Source: Alkalihalobacillus sp. FSL W8-0930 (lineage in GTDB: Bacteria; Bacillota; Bacilli; Bacillales; Bacillaceae_D). Taken from it: 64,000 nucleotides of DNA. The stretch covers positions 1,302,001 to 1,366,000 of the forward strand of contig CP150183.1 of NCBI GenBank assembly GCA_037965595.1, given 5' to 3'. Below, piece by piece: positions 47,633 through 56,320 of the stretch (position 1 is its first letter; each line of letters starts with the position of its first letter). Both the position numbers and the translations under genes were made by a program. The notes below the pieces were generated by a model that was given only the letters and a program-made list of their open reading frames with translations, was not told the origin of the DNA and did no database searches.

Positions 47633-49421
47633 AATTGTTTATTCGCTCTAGGACTTCACGAAACGGTTGGTTTACTCTTACATTATTAAATGAATGAAAC
47701 GGGTCCTTCCTACGATCTAATCGTTCTAAGACCGTCCATATGGTGAATTTGGAAGGATGTAGTGAAGCGTCCTCGAGTTCTTCCCATTCCAATGGCGTAG
47801 CAACATAACCAGTATCTCCACGTGTTGAATATGGCGCAATGATTGTTTTGCCTGCGTCATGCTGCAGGTAATCAAGGTACAAGCGACCCTTTCTCTTCTT
47901 TTTTAGACGTTCCAATGTAAAAAGCTCTGAATGTTGTTCGCATAGAAAATTGCATAGAAAAAATAAAAAAGATCGTGTCTCTTCATATGTGAATTCATCA
48001 AGTGGTAAAGGGATATATAGCTGCAATCCTTTTCCACCTGATGTCTTAACATAGGCTTTCAGCTTAAAATAATCAAGTGCCTCTTTCGCCAATTTTGCCG
48101 CTGTAACAGCGAGATGAAATTCATTGATAGAGGGTGGGTCTAAGTCAATCACCATTTCACTAGGACGATCATCAGAATACGTTTGATATGGAATATGAAA
48201 TTCAAGCGCTAACTGATTTCCGAGCCAAAGCAATGTATCATACCCGTTGCAGAGGATATAATCAATGTCTTCATACTTGATGGATGTAACAAAATCAGGT
48301 GCTGAGTCTGGACGATTTTTCTGATAGAATCGCTCATCGCCGCCTCCATGAGGAAACCGAATCACTGTCAGGACACGATTATGCAAAAAGGGTAGAAGGT
48401 GTGGAGCAATCTGTTGAAGATAAAAGAGATAGTCATCCTTTACGGCGTGGTCCCAAATAGGTTTATCAGGGTGCGTCATCTCCATATATTCTTTTGGTAA
48501 AGATAAATCTTTTCTCAATCGATTGTATGTACATCCATCAGGATCCATCGATAAATTAAAATCCAAGAATCTCGGTTCACGCATATTCTTATCATTCATG
48601 CTGATGCTTAAGATGTCTGCACAGATTCCAGGTGGTAAAATCCATCCGTTAGCTCCATGCTTTTTACCTTTTTGCTTAAACAATCCAATAAGCGTTTGAC
48701 GTTGCTCCTCCGAAAAACCGTGTGTTACTTGTACAACAGGTGTTAGCGTTTCATTCTCATAGACCTGACCAGTAAAATATTGATTTGTTGATTGATAGTG
48801 GGTAAGAATGACTGTTCCTTGTTTAGGAAGCTTCCACTTTAACCAATCAGACGAACGCTTACCTTCAGTCCATTGACTTGTTGTTTTTTTAGCTAGAATC
48901 CCTTCTCCTGCCTCGAATGATAGCTGCCTAAGTAAGGGATCTACATGTGTAAAGCGTTGGATGGAGAGGAGACGGTTACTGGATAACTTTGAGAAAAAAG
49001 CGTCTAAATGCTTTATACGATCGCATAAAGGCAGATGAGAAAGTGATTCTTGATTTAATTGAATAAGATCAAACACGATTAGTGAGCAAGGAAATGTCTC
49101 AGCTTGGGTTTCGATGGTTCTCTTTGCGCGAAGCTTTGATCTAGTATGAACCTTTGAGAAATCACTGCATAATGGTGAGCGCAGATAAACGAGCTCAGAA
49201 TCTAGAATAAAGGATGAATAAGGAAAGGAATGTTTTTTTATTTCATCTATAATTTCTGGGAACTGCGAAGTCATATCCCGACCATTTCGACTTTGCAAGC
49301 GAACAAGTGAGGGCGTCACAATAAGTAAACACCGGAACCCATCAAATTTTGGTTCATACAGCCAGTGGTTTCCATGAGGTAGCTCAATAGTACGCGTTGC
49401 AAGCATTGGTTTAATGGTCAC
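47631..49421 (-). CDS. ligD: Two-domain ATP-dependent DNA ligase LigD (ligase + polymerase/primase)
   Basis: LigD seals double-strand breaks with Ku in non-homologous end joining. The 596-residue protein has the ligase domain first, with the adenylated Lys in EPKFDGFRCL (about residue 25), SELVY, and EGILAKK. An OB fold follows, and then a primase-polymerase domain (about 320-590) with IDLDPPS and TSGGKGLQLYIPLP. There is no 3'-phosphoesterase domain. The same LIG-POL form is found in B. subtilis YkoU, where it is active in spores. It is divergent from ku across 104 bases. Confidence 0.95.
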   Translation of the reverse strand: MTIKPMLATRTIELPHGNHWLYEPKFDGFRCLLIVTPSLVRLQSRNGRDMTSQFPEIIDEIKKHSFPYSSFILDSELVYLRSPLCSDFSKVHTRSKLRAKRTIETQAETFPCSLIVFDLIQLNQESLSHLPLCDRIKHLDAFFSKLSSNRLLSIQRFTHVDPLLRQLSFEAGEGILAKKTTSQWTEGKRSSDWLKWKLPKQGTVILTHYQSTNQYFTGQVYENETLTPVVQVTHGFSEEQRQTLIGLFKQKGKKHGANGWILPPGICADILSISMNDKNMREPRFLDFNLSMDPDGCTYNRLRKDLSLPKEYMEMTHPDKPIWDHAVKDDYLFYLQQIAPHLLPFLHNRVLTVIRFPHGGGDERFYQKNRPDSAPDFVTSIKYEDIDYILCNGYDTLLWLGNQLALEFHIPYQTYSDDRPSEMVIDLDPPSINEFHLAVTAAKLAKEALDYFKLKAYVKTSGGKGLQLYIPLPLDEFTYEETRSFLFFLCNFLCEQHSELFTLERLKKKRKGRLYLDYLQHDAGKTIIAPYSTRGDTGYVATPLEWEELEDASLHPSKFTIWTVLERLDRRKDPFHSFNNVRVNQPFREVLERINN

Positions 49422-49525
49422 ATGATACTCCTCCGTTTCTCTTCAGTTAGTTTAAGTGTTTCACCTTAATCTATACATAAAAATAGAGCGACAATCAAAC
49501 AGTAACAAAAAAGGGAGGCTACGAT

Positions 49526-50353
49526 ATGCATACGGTTTGGAAAGGAACGATCAGCTTTGGACTTGTCAGTATTCCAGTCAAGCTCCATACAGCGACAGAA
49601 AACAAAGATATTAAGCTTAGACAGCTTCATAAGAAATGTCACACACCGATCTCATATCAGAAGACATGTTCAAACTGCGAAGAGGAAGTGAAACAAGAGG
49701 ATATTGTGAAGGCATATGAATACAGCAAAAACAAATTTGTCGTATTAGATGAAGAAGATTTAGAAGCACTAAGAAAAGAAAATGAAGAGAAAGCCGTAGA
49801 AATTCTTGATTTTGTAAAGCTTGAGGAAATTGACCCGATTTACTTTGAAAAGAGCTATTTTTTAGCTCCTGGTGATGGGGGATCTAAAGCGTACTCCCTT
49901 CTTCATAAAGCACTCGAGCAGTCTGGGAAAATTGGTGTGGCAAAAATCATCATTCGTTCAAAAGAACAATTAGCCATTGTACGTGTCTATCAGCAATGTT
50001 TACTAATGGAGACAATACATTTTCCTGATGAAGTAAGAAGCGTGGATGAAGTACCATCCATTACAGGAGAGAAGCAGGTTGATGAAAAGCAGTTAAAGAC
50101 AGCACTACTTTTAATAGATCAATTAACAAAAACGTTTGATCCTGCTGCTTACCATGATGAGTATAGAGAAAATCTCATGAATCTCATCGAGCAAAAACAA
50201 GCTGGAGCAGAAACCGTAACACCTTCAGCCCAGAAGCAAACTGCAACAAATGTGACAGATCTAACAGAAGCACTGCAGCTATCGTTAGAACGCACGAAGC
50301 CAAAGCGCAAAGCAGCAGTGAAACGAAAGGCACCAGCGCGTAAAAAAGCCTAA
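49526..50353 (+). CDS. ku: DNA end-binding protein Ku
   Basis: Ku binds double-strand DNA ends as a homodimer and recruits LigD. The 275-residue protein starts MHTVWKGTISFGLVSIPVKL, the usual Ku signature. It has a CHTPISYQKTCSNCEEEV cysteine segment, the beta-barrel core, and a lysine-rich C-terminal tail (TKPKRKAAVKRKAPARKKA) typical of bacterial Ku. A GGGAGGC ribosome site precedes the ATG. The ligD-ku pair lies between yrrS and mtnN, where B. subtilis has yrrT and not NHEJ genes. Confidence 0.96.
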   Translation: MHTVWKGTISFGLVSIPVKLHTATENKDIKLRQLHKKCHTPISYQKTCSNCEEEVKQEDIVKAYEYSKNKFVVLDEEDLEALRKENEEKAVEILDFVKLEEIDPIYFEKSYFLAPGDGGSKAYSLLHKALEQSGKIGVAKIIIRSKEQLAIVRVYQQCLLMETIHFPDEVRSVDEVPSITGEKQVDEKQLKTALLLIDQLTKTFDPAAYHDEYRENLMNLIEQKQAGAETVTPSAQKQTATNVTDLTEALQLSLERTKPKRKAAVKRKAPARKKA

Positions 50354-50428
50354 CCTATTTTTCGGTCATCAAAAATGGTGTATACTGGACGTATTACTCA
50401 TGTTTTATGAAGGAAAGGACGTTCGGTT

Positions 50429-51124
50429 GTGGTTATTGGAATTATTGGTGCAATGGAAGAAGAAGTCGTATTACTAAGAAGCAAGCTTGAAAATAGAGAG
50501 GATCGCGTGATTGCGGGCTGCGAGTTCAACGCAGGAACAATTAACGATGTGAAAGTTGTATTATTAAAATCAGGCATTGGTAAAGTAAATGCAGCGATAG
50601 GGACCACTCTTTTAATTCAACTTTATTCACCTGATCGAATCATTAATACTGGTTCGGCAGGTGGATTTTATCCGTCTTTAACTGTTGGAGATATCGTTAT
50701 TTCAACAGAGTTGCGCTATCACGATGTGGATGCGACTGTATTTGGCTATGAATATGGTCAGGTTCCTCAAATGCCGGCTTTTTATCAGCCGGATACACAT
50801 TTAATGCAAGTAGCAGAGGAAGCAGCGCAGAAAGTAGGCATTCATTCAGAAAAAGGATTAATTGTATCAGGTGATTCATTTATGAGTGATGAAACACGTG
50901 TTGAAGAGATTAAGCAGCTCTTTAATGAACCGTATTGTGCTGAAATGGAAGCAGGAGCTATTGCACAGGTTTGTCAGCAATTTGAGGTTCCTTTTGTGAT
51001 TATTCGGGCACTATCTGACATTGCTGGAAGTGATGCGAAGATGTCGTATGATCAATTTCTTGAAACAGCTTCTGTGAATTCTGCTAAACAAGTGCTTTTA
51101 ATGGTTGAAGCACTAGCTAATTAA
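50429..51124 (+). CDS. mtnN: 5'-methylthioadenosine/S-adenosylhomocysteine nucleosidase
   Basis: MtnN removes adenine from methylthioadenosine and S-adenosylhomocysteine in the methionine cycle. The 231-residue protein has [13 protein letters not shown] at the start, the [10 protein letters not shown] segment, GDSFMSDE, and the active-site MEAGAIAQV and RALSDIAG with the catalytic Asp. The start is GTG at 50429 after AAGGAAAGGACG. A TATACT box lies at 50381-50386. In B. subtilis it is in yrrT-mtnN-mccA-mccB-yrhC. Here only mtnN and yrhC remain. Confidence 0.95.
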   Translation: MVIGIIGAMEEEVVLLRSKLENREDRVIAGCEFNAGTINDVKVVLLKSGIGKVNAAIGTTLLIQLYSPDRIINTGSAGGFYPSLTVGDIVISTELRYHDVDATVFGYEYGQVPQMPAFYQPDTHLMQVAEEAAQKVGIHSEKGLIVSGDSFMSDETRVEEIKQLFNEPYCAEMEAGAIAQVCQQFEVPFVIIRALSDIAGSDAKMSYDQFLETASVNSAKQVLLMVEALAN

Positions 51125-51217
51125 TAGGTTAAACCTTCCTTTACTCCCTACTATTACATCATCTCTGGCATAAAAAGAATGATAGAATGATTGATAGATA
51201 AGAGGGAGGCGGTTTGA

Positions 51218-51454
51218 GTGGAAACGAAAAGAGAGAAGATTCTACTTGGCAAGCAAGAGGATTATAATCGATTTGGATATGTTCTTTGGTCACTGGCCGC
51301 TTTTTTATACGTGGGACTAGTTATCCCGGAAGACTTAGCACAAACAACAAGGCCTCCAGAACTAATGATACCTGCGATTTGCTTGTCGTTAGTAGGAGCA
51401 GTTATTTGTAATCGATTAGCTGTCCGAGCGAAGAAAAAATTACACGATGAATGA
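51218..51454 (+). CDS. yrhC: YrhC-like small membrane protein
   Basis: The 78-residue protein has two hydrophobic helices (VLWSLAAFLYVGLVI and MIPAICLSLVGAVIC), a basic N-terminus and the C-terminal NRLAVRAKKKL. Its length and place after mtnN match YrhC. Role unknown. An AGAGGGAGGCGG ribosome site precedes the GTG start. Repeat R4 follows its stop codon. Confidence 0.8.
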   Translation: METKREKILLGKQEDYNRFGYVLWSLAAFLYVGLVIPEDLAQTTRPPELMIPAICLSLVGAVICNRLAVRAKKKLHDE

Positions 51455-51650
51455 ATAGAAGAAGATACAGGGACAAAACTAAAATTAATGAGAGAATGAC
51501 GAATGATTCTAGATGTAATCATTCGTCATTTGTGTTTTCCGTATCTTTCAGTAAGACGAGCGGAAGGAGAACCCGACACTCCTGTGGAAAAGTACGCGGT
51601 GAAGACTCTGTAGCGGTGCTTTTTCCGCGAAAGGGGCTGAGGCCGTACCC

Positions 51651-53218
51651 CATAGCCGTCAAGTTAAGAAAGGAAAAAGAAAGAGCTCATCCTTTATCTT
51701 GTAGTGGATCTAGTATTTTCCATCAGGGTACGTATGGATAGATTGGCTCTTTTTATATTTTTTTGCACCGGATTCTACCGTTTTACTCCATACGCGCATG
51801 TGTTTCATAGGCGATCTGTAAGATGTCATAGGGACTTTGATGGCGGTGGCGATGGTCTTTTCGTCCATATCGGTAAATGTTCTCGTAGATATTTTCTAGA
51901 ACGTCTTCTAATGAAGAACGATGATAGAGAGCGTATCCTTTTGACTCTTCTATAGCCCTTTTGGCATGATGGATACACTTGTATTCACTGCCTTCGAGGT
52001 GGTGTTTTTGATGAAGATAGAACCGGCATTGAAACGCCACCATCGAAGAAAGCAGAATGTGTATAAGTTTCCCATACATGTGGCAGAGAAACCGATCTGG
52101 ATTCATCGCGCGCACGTGATCAATGGCGAAAAGGGATTTCCACGTTTTGAAAAGAATCTCGACTTGCCAGCGTAAGGAATACATCGGATACAATGCTTGC
52201 ACATCCATTTCTTCCTGTGTTAGGTTAGTGGCAAGGATTTGGGTATGATCCTTTTTGTCGGCGGATTGGGTATGACCCCCTTTCCGTCTTCTTTTTCGTA
52301 AACCGGCTTTCCTCTTGTTTTGTTGATCCTCTGTCAATCGTTGCACGATGACACGGGTTTGAAGGGTGTTCTTTCCTTTGACCCCTAATTGGATGACCCC
52401 ATAATCTTTGATCGCTCCCGGTTCTAGCTGCTTCGCATCTTCTTCTGGTTTGATTTGGATTCGTTCCCCTTGATCATCTCTAGTCCAATAGGTCATATTG
52501 GCCGGCGTCCGCGTGATATAAGAAGCGCCTGCACGATCAATTTGTTTCAAATGGTCGCCAGAAAAGTAGCCGAGATCACGGATGATCAAATCTCCTGGCT
52601 GGATCGTATCGGCTAATGCATAGGCGGCGTGATGGTCACTTTCTCTTGAACCGCAAAGTAAGGTATGCAAAAATTTCCCCTCATATAGCTCATACTCTAA
52701 ATGAATTTTCGCTCCATCTGAAGAAGTACCTTCTTTCCTTGGTCGTTCAAATGAAGTCGCATCTAAGATGCGGATCCGAGAAAACGGGGTCTCCGGAAGA
52801 GGTGGCATGGCGATGACCTCTTGTTTGCCCGCCAATTGAAAAAACACATGCTTCAAAAAAGCGGCTCCTTTTTCATCGAAGCGTTGGTGTAAGGCTTGTT
52901 TGGAGAGCTGGGTATTCGATTCACGCGAAAGAGCTCCACAAAGCTGTGTTAACTCTGTAGAACCCACGGGTTGAGGCAGAAACGCACAAATACTCAAGAA
53001 ATCCTCAGGTTTTAATTTCTTTAGACGCTGTACAAACCCAACGTCTCGGGCAGATTGGCGAAGGTTCGGTACAGATAAAACGTCCAACACGGTTTTCGCA
53101 AACGTACTGAACTCCTCTTTTAAAGACACAAACGATCCCTCCCTAGGACTGGTTAAACCCCCATCCTAACGAAGAATCGTCTATAATTAAACCGATTTTA
53201 CTTAACTTGACGGCTATG
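51651..53218. mobile_element. IS4-family (IS231-like) insertion sequence, copy B
   Basis: This is a complete 1568-bp element with the same perfect 18-bp terminal inverted repeats as copy A, flanked by GGCCGTACCC at 51641-51650 and 53219-53228. It has the same orientation as copy A, 29,893 bp downstream. Every stretch I compared was identical, and the encoded protein is identical, so one copy derives recently from the other or from a common source. Confidence 0.95.
51783..53129 (-). CDS. IS4-family transposase, copy B
   Basis: The 448-residue protein is identical to copy A, with the same DDE residues and YSLRWQVEILFKTWK signature. The start is GTG at 53129 with GGGAGGG upstream. It is intact and presumably functional. 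It lies between yrhC and the CoA pyrophosphatase gene inside repeat R4. Confidence 0.95.
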   Translation of the reverse strand: MSLKEEFSTFAKTVLDVLSVPNLRQSARDVGFVQRLKKLKPEDFLSICAFLPQPVGSTELTQLCGALSRESNTQLSKQALHQRFDEKGAAFLKHVFFQLAGKQEVIAMPPLPETPFSRIRILDATSFERPRKEGTSSDGAKIHLEYELYEGKFLHTLLCGSRESDHHAAYALADTIQPGDLIIRDLGYFSGDHLKQIDRAGASYITRTPANMTYWTRDDQGERIQIKPEEDAKQLEPGAIKDYGVIQLGVKGKNTLQTRVIVQRLTEDQQNKRKAGLRKRRRKGGHTQSADKKDHTQILATNLTQEEMDVQALYPMYSLRWQVEILFKTWKSLFAIDHVRAMNPDRFLCHMYGKLIHILLSSMVAFQCRFYLHQKHHLEGSEYKCIHHAKRAIEESKGYALYHRSSLEDVLENIYENIYRYGRKDHRHRHQSPYDILQIAYETHARME

Positions 53219-53319
53219 GGCCGTACCCACGGAAAGGGAGGGATTCTCCTGAAGCGGATATTGTGCTAGGTTCGTGTTTTGCTATCCCCATTAATATTAA
53301 CTCTCAGCTTTTTTTATAT

Positions 53320-53943
53320 TTAATCTTGGTCTTCTTGTAAGATCGCAAGAAAAGCAACAAGTAACCTAGCTGTAAGGCCCCAGATCACATGACCATCGTA
53401 TTCAAACACATACTCTGTCATTGTATGCTTTTGTCCCTTATAGGCAGATTGATTGGCGATCTTATGAAGCGGGAAATCCTCTGAGAATTCAAGGTGAAGC
53501 ATGGTCTTGTGTTCATTCGGTGGATGCTCAAGTAGATAGGATAGCGGAACTCGAAACGTAGCAGATACTTCTGCTTGATTTGGGTTCACTGCACTTGGAT
53601 CCTGGATATAACAAACATAAGGATAGATTTTCCCTCGTCTTGGGCTCATCACGGGTTCTAGAGCAGAAGACGTAAGAACGTCAAAATCATTGTGAGATAG
53701 TCCGAGCTCTTCACATAATTCGCGACATGCAGCAGCCAGCGGGTTCACATCATCTGGATCAATACGTCCTCCTGGAAAACAAATTTCACCTGGTTGACTT
53801 CGTAACGTCAAGGCACGAACCTCAAACAAAACTGATAAGCTTTGATCCTCCTCACGTACAAGAGGAATAACAATGGCAGCATCACGACTTTTATCAAGTT
53901 TATGGTTAGATAAAATCGACTGGATTAATTGAATATCATTCAT
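53320..53943 (-). CDS. Nudix CoA pyrophosphatase (NudL/YeaB type)
   Basis: The protein of about 207 residues has the Nudix box of the CoA-pyrophosphatase subgroup, GEICFPGGRIDPDD followed by AACRELCEELGL, with the metal-binding Glu residues present, and a downstream SPRRGKIYPYVCYI. Such enzymes cleave CoA and its derivatives to phosphopantetheine and ADP. The frame opens at 54006, but GAAAGG lies directly before the ATG at 53943 on the minus strand, which was chosen. Confidence 0.88.
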   Translation of the reverse strand: MNDIQLIQSILSNHKLDKSRDAAIVIPLVREEDQSLSVLFEVRALTLRSQPGEICFPGGRIDPDDVNPLAAACRELCEELGLSHNDFDVLTSSALEPVMSPRRGKIYPYVCYIQDPSAVNPNQAEVSATFRVPLSYLLEHPPNEHKTMLHLEFSEDFPLHKIANQSAYKGQKHTMTEYVFEYDGHVIWGLTARLLVAFLAILQEDQD

Positions 53944-54100
53944 ATGAATCCTTTCTTCATTGTGAATGGGTTGTGAGGGTAGAAAATGTGTAAGGATATA
54001 TGACAAAATTACTGTATCCTCATTCTAATTGCATTAAAGTAAGACGTAGGAAAGGTCATTGACCTAGCTTCCAAAATGTTCTCTCTACTCTCCCCCATTG

Positions 54101-54131
54101 GGCGGTTCGCTAAGCGAGCCGCCACTTTTTT
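54101..54131 (+). terminator. GC-rich hairpin with T run beside lplA
   Basis: GGCGGTTCGC (54101-54110) pairs with GCGAGCCGCC (54114-54123), followed by ACTTTTTT on the plus strand. The T run is on the strand opposite to the genes on both sides, so as a terminator it would stop antisense transcription. On the minus strand it directly follows lplA. Confidence 0.5.
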
Positions 54132-55122
54132 AGTATAATAAGTCCAGAAATTCTTCTTTTGTGACCTTGCCAAAGAAGGAAGAAATGTCAACATCTTTGA
54201 GTGCTTTTGCTAGCTCCTCAGAATCATATCTTGTGCCTACAAGTAATTCTTCAAGCTCACTGACATCTCTTACACCAAAGAAATCCCCGTAAATCTTGCA
54301 GTCTTCAATATGACCGCGACGTACATTCAAGCGAACATCTACATTTCCACCTGTAAAGCGTTTTGTGCGCTGCATATCAAAGGCAGGAGACTTTCCGTAG
54401 TTCCAATCCCAATTTTGGTACCGTTCTTTAGAGAGCTTGTGGATGGCTTCCCAATCATCGTCAGTGAATGTGTACGTTGGAATCTCACCATCTGTATTAA
54501 AGATGTATTGAAGAAGCAGTTGTTTAAATTCATCCATTGAAATAGGGTGCTCTAGGAATTCACTCACATTGGCCACACGGCTTCGAATCGATTTAATTCC
54601 TTTTGAACGAATTTTCTCGTCCTTTACATTTAAGGCAGAAACGACGTTCTCAATTTCTGAATCAAGCATTAATGTTCCGTGACTAAACATACGTCCCTTT
54701 GTAGTAAATTGCGCATTACCAGAGATTTTCCGTTCTCCAACGTGAATATCGTTACGTCCGCTAAGCTCAGCTTGTACGCCTAATTTTGCAAGAGCCTGTA
54801 CGACAGGTTCCGTAAACTTTTTGAAGTTATGAAAAGAGTGTCCATCATCTTCGGCGATAAAGCTGAAGTTTAAATTCCCTTCATCATGATATACTGCACC
54901 ACCACCAGAGAGGCGTCTGACAACGTACAGATTTTTTTCCTTTACATAGTCAAGGTTGATTTCTTCGTATGTATTTTGATTTTTACCGATAATGATCGAT
55001 GGGCGATTCACATAAAACAGTAAATACGTATCCTTTGGATCAAGTGTTTTTAGCGCATATTCTTCAATGGCTAGGTTAAGTTCTGGGTCTGTAATTCCCG
55101 AGTTATCAATAAATTTTAACAT
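54130..55122 (-). CDS. Lipoate-protein ligase (LplJ type)
   Basis: The ligase activates free lipoate with ATP and attaches it to dehydrogenase E2 and GcvH lysines. The protein of about 330 residues has RRLSGGGAVYHD, GNLNFSF, the lysine-containing RKISGNAQF, and the C-terminal accessory domain of two-domain ligases (about 240-330). The frame begins at 55149, but the ATG at 55122 follows AGGGAGCGATCCAAC and gives the usual start MLKFIDNSGI. Confidence 0.92.
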   Translation of the reverse strand: MLKFIDNSGITDPELNLAIEEYALKTLDPKDTYLLFYVNRPSIIIGKNQNTYEEINLDYVKEKNLYVVRRLSGGGAVYHDEGNLNFSFIAEDDGHSFHNFKKFTEPVVQALAKLGVQAELSGRNDIHVGERKISGNAQFTTKGRMFSHGTLMLDSEIENVVSALNVKDEKIRSKGIKSIRSRVANVSEFLEHPISMDEFKQLLLQYIFNTDGEIPTYTFTDDDWEAIHKLSKERYQNWDWNYGKSPAFDMQRTKRFTGGNVDVRLNVRRGHIEDCKIYGDFFGVRDVSELEELLVGTRYDSEELAKALKDVDISSFFGKVTKEEFLDLLY

Positions 55123-55285
55123 GTTGGATCGCTCCCTTAATTCATACATTCTTTCCTTATAGTATAGCCATAATTGCTCCTAGGGTCGAGTATACAGCTT
55201 GTTAATATGCATTTTGCATCTTTTTTAACAAAATACTGTAACTTTACCTAAAGATGTCCGTAATAGTAATAGGGGGGAGAGGCAC

Positions 55286-56269
55286 TTGAAGGAAAACCTT
55301 GTGAGAGAAGCGGCTGTCAAGTACCAAGCACAGCTTGTAGAAAAGGCTGGTGGTGGATTTTCGGGTCAAGTGTATGTCGTTCGGCACCTAGAGAGAGAGT
55401 ACATATTAAAAGTGTATCATTCAAAAGACATTTCACTTAGACAGCTTCAGTCTCAGTTAATTTGGATGAATGCGCTAAAAGAGGGTGGACTTGCAGTACC
55501 AGAAATACTAAAAACGATTGCAGGTCAGACCGTCTATAAACAAACGACAGATGGTGAAGAGACCTATTATTATGTCGTCACATCTAAAATTAATGGAAGA
55601 ATTCTACCATATAAGGAGTGGAATGCGGACTTTTATCGTATCTGGGGAAGAACACTCGGACGTATGCACCGGGTAGCCTCGACATTTAATGAGCCAGATG
55701 AAGAGTTTGATCTCCCGCATTGGAGTACAACGTCTAGTTATTTAGCGATTCATGAAAGCTTTGATGATCAAATGCTTCAAAGGTTTCATGAAATGATTGA
55801 CTACTCATCTGGTTTACCAACATCCAATCAAACCTTTGGAATTATTCATCATGACTTACATCATGAGAATTTATTGATTAATGATAGTCAAGGATATCCA
55901 ATTGATTTTAGCGATGTTCAGTACAATTACTTCTTTTACGATATATCTATTTCGATTTATCATGCACTGCAATTTGTTCGAGAATCAGAAAGGCATGACT
56001 TTCTTAGAATCTTTATAACCGAATTGTTTAAAGGGTATGAACAAACGTTTCAACATGTCGATATGTTTGGAGACTGGATGAGCCAATTACCAATTTTTTT
56101 AGAATATCGTCGACTGTATTCGTATCGTTACTTGCAGCTTTATTTGCCAGATGAGAAAAAGAAAATAGTTCGTCATAAGCTCCAAGACATGCATAGGAGA
56201 ATCCTTGATCGGACACCGGTAGTAAGCCTTTCTAAATCGTTAATTGAAGAGATTAACCAAATGCGGTAA
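55286..56269 (+). CDS. Aminoglycoside-phosphotransferase-fold kinase
   Basis: The 327-residue protein has the APH/choline-kinase fold, with ATP-binding Lys in REYILKVYHSKD, the catalytic loop GIIHHDLHHENLLIN and the metal-binding segment PIDFSDVQYNYFFYDIS. The start is TTG at 55286 after GGGGGGAGAGG. Such proteins phosphorylate small molecules, and an antibiotic-resistance role cannot be assumed. It stands alone with its own terminator, and its substrate is unknown. Confidence 0.85.
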   Translation: MKENLVREAAVKYQAQLVEKAGGGFSGQVYVVRHLEREYILKVYHSKDISLRQLQSQLIWMNALKEGGLAVPEILKTIAGQTVYKQTTDGEETYYYVVTSKINGRILPYKEWNADFYRIWGRTLGRMHRVASTFNEPDEEFDLPHWSTTSSYLAIHESFDDQMLQRFHEMIDYSSGLPTSNQTFGIIHHDLHHENLLINDSQGYPIDFSDVQYNYFFYDISISIYHALQFVRESERHDFLRIFITELFKGYEQTFQHVDMFGDWMSQLPIFLEYRRLYSYRYLQLYLPDEKKKIVRHKLQDMHRRILDRTPVVSLSKSLIEEINQMR

Positions 56270-56278
56270 GCATAGAAA

Positions 56279-56315
56279 AGCGGTCCCCATCAAGATTTGA
56301 AGGGACCGCTCTTTT
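56279..56315. terminator. Terminator between the APH-like gene and the YfcC-type carrier
   Basis: AGCGGTCCC (56279-56287) pairs with GGGACCGCT (56302-56310), followed by CTTTT. It is located between convergent genes. Confidence 0.88.
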
Positions 56316-56320
56316 AAACG

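Larger units (their letters stand above)
51464..53300 (+). repeat. Structured intergenic repeat R4 (long form), interrupted by an insertion sequence
   Basis: The left part (to 51650) has GGGACAAAACT, the hairpin GACGAATGATT with its complement, and the central block ending GGGGCTGAGGCCGTACCC. The right part (53219-53300) resumes GGCCGTACCCACGGAAAGG and ends in a degraded outer arm. In the hairpin, the G-C pair seen in R1, R2, R3 and R5 is an A-T pair here, with both sides changed. The insertion point equals that in R2. Confidence 0.85.

Noticed and set aside
54009-54194. Minus-strand 61-codon frame between the Nudix gene and lplA
   Set aside because: It overlaps lplA and the GC hairpin, has no ribosome site, and shows no recognisable protein features.
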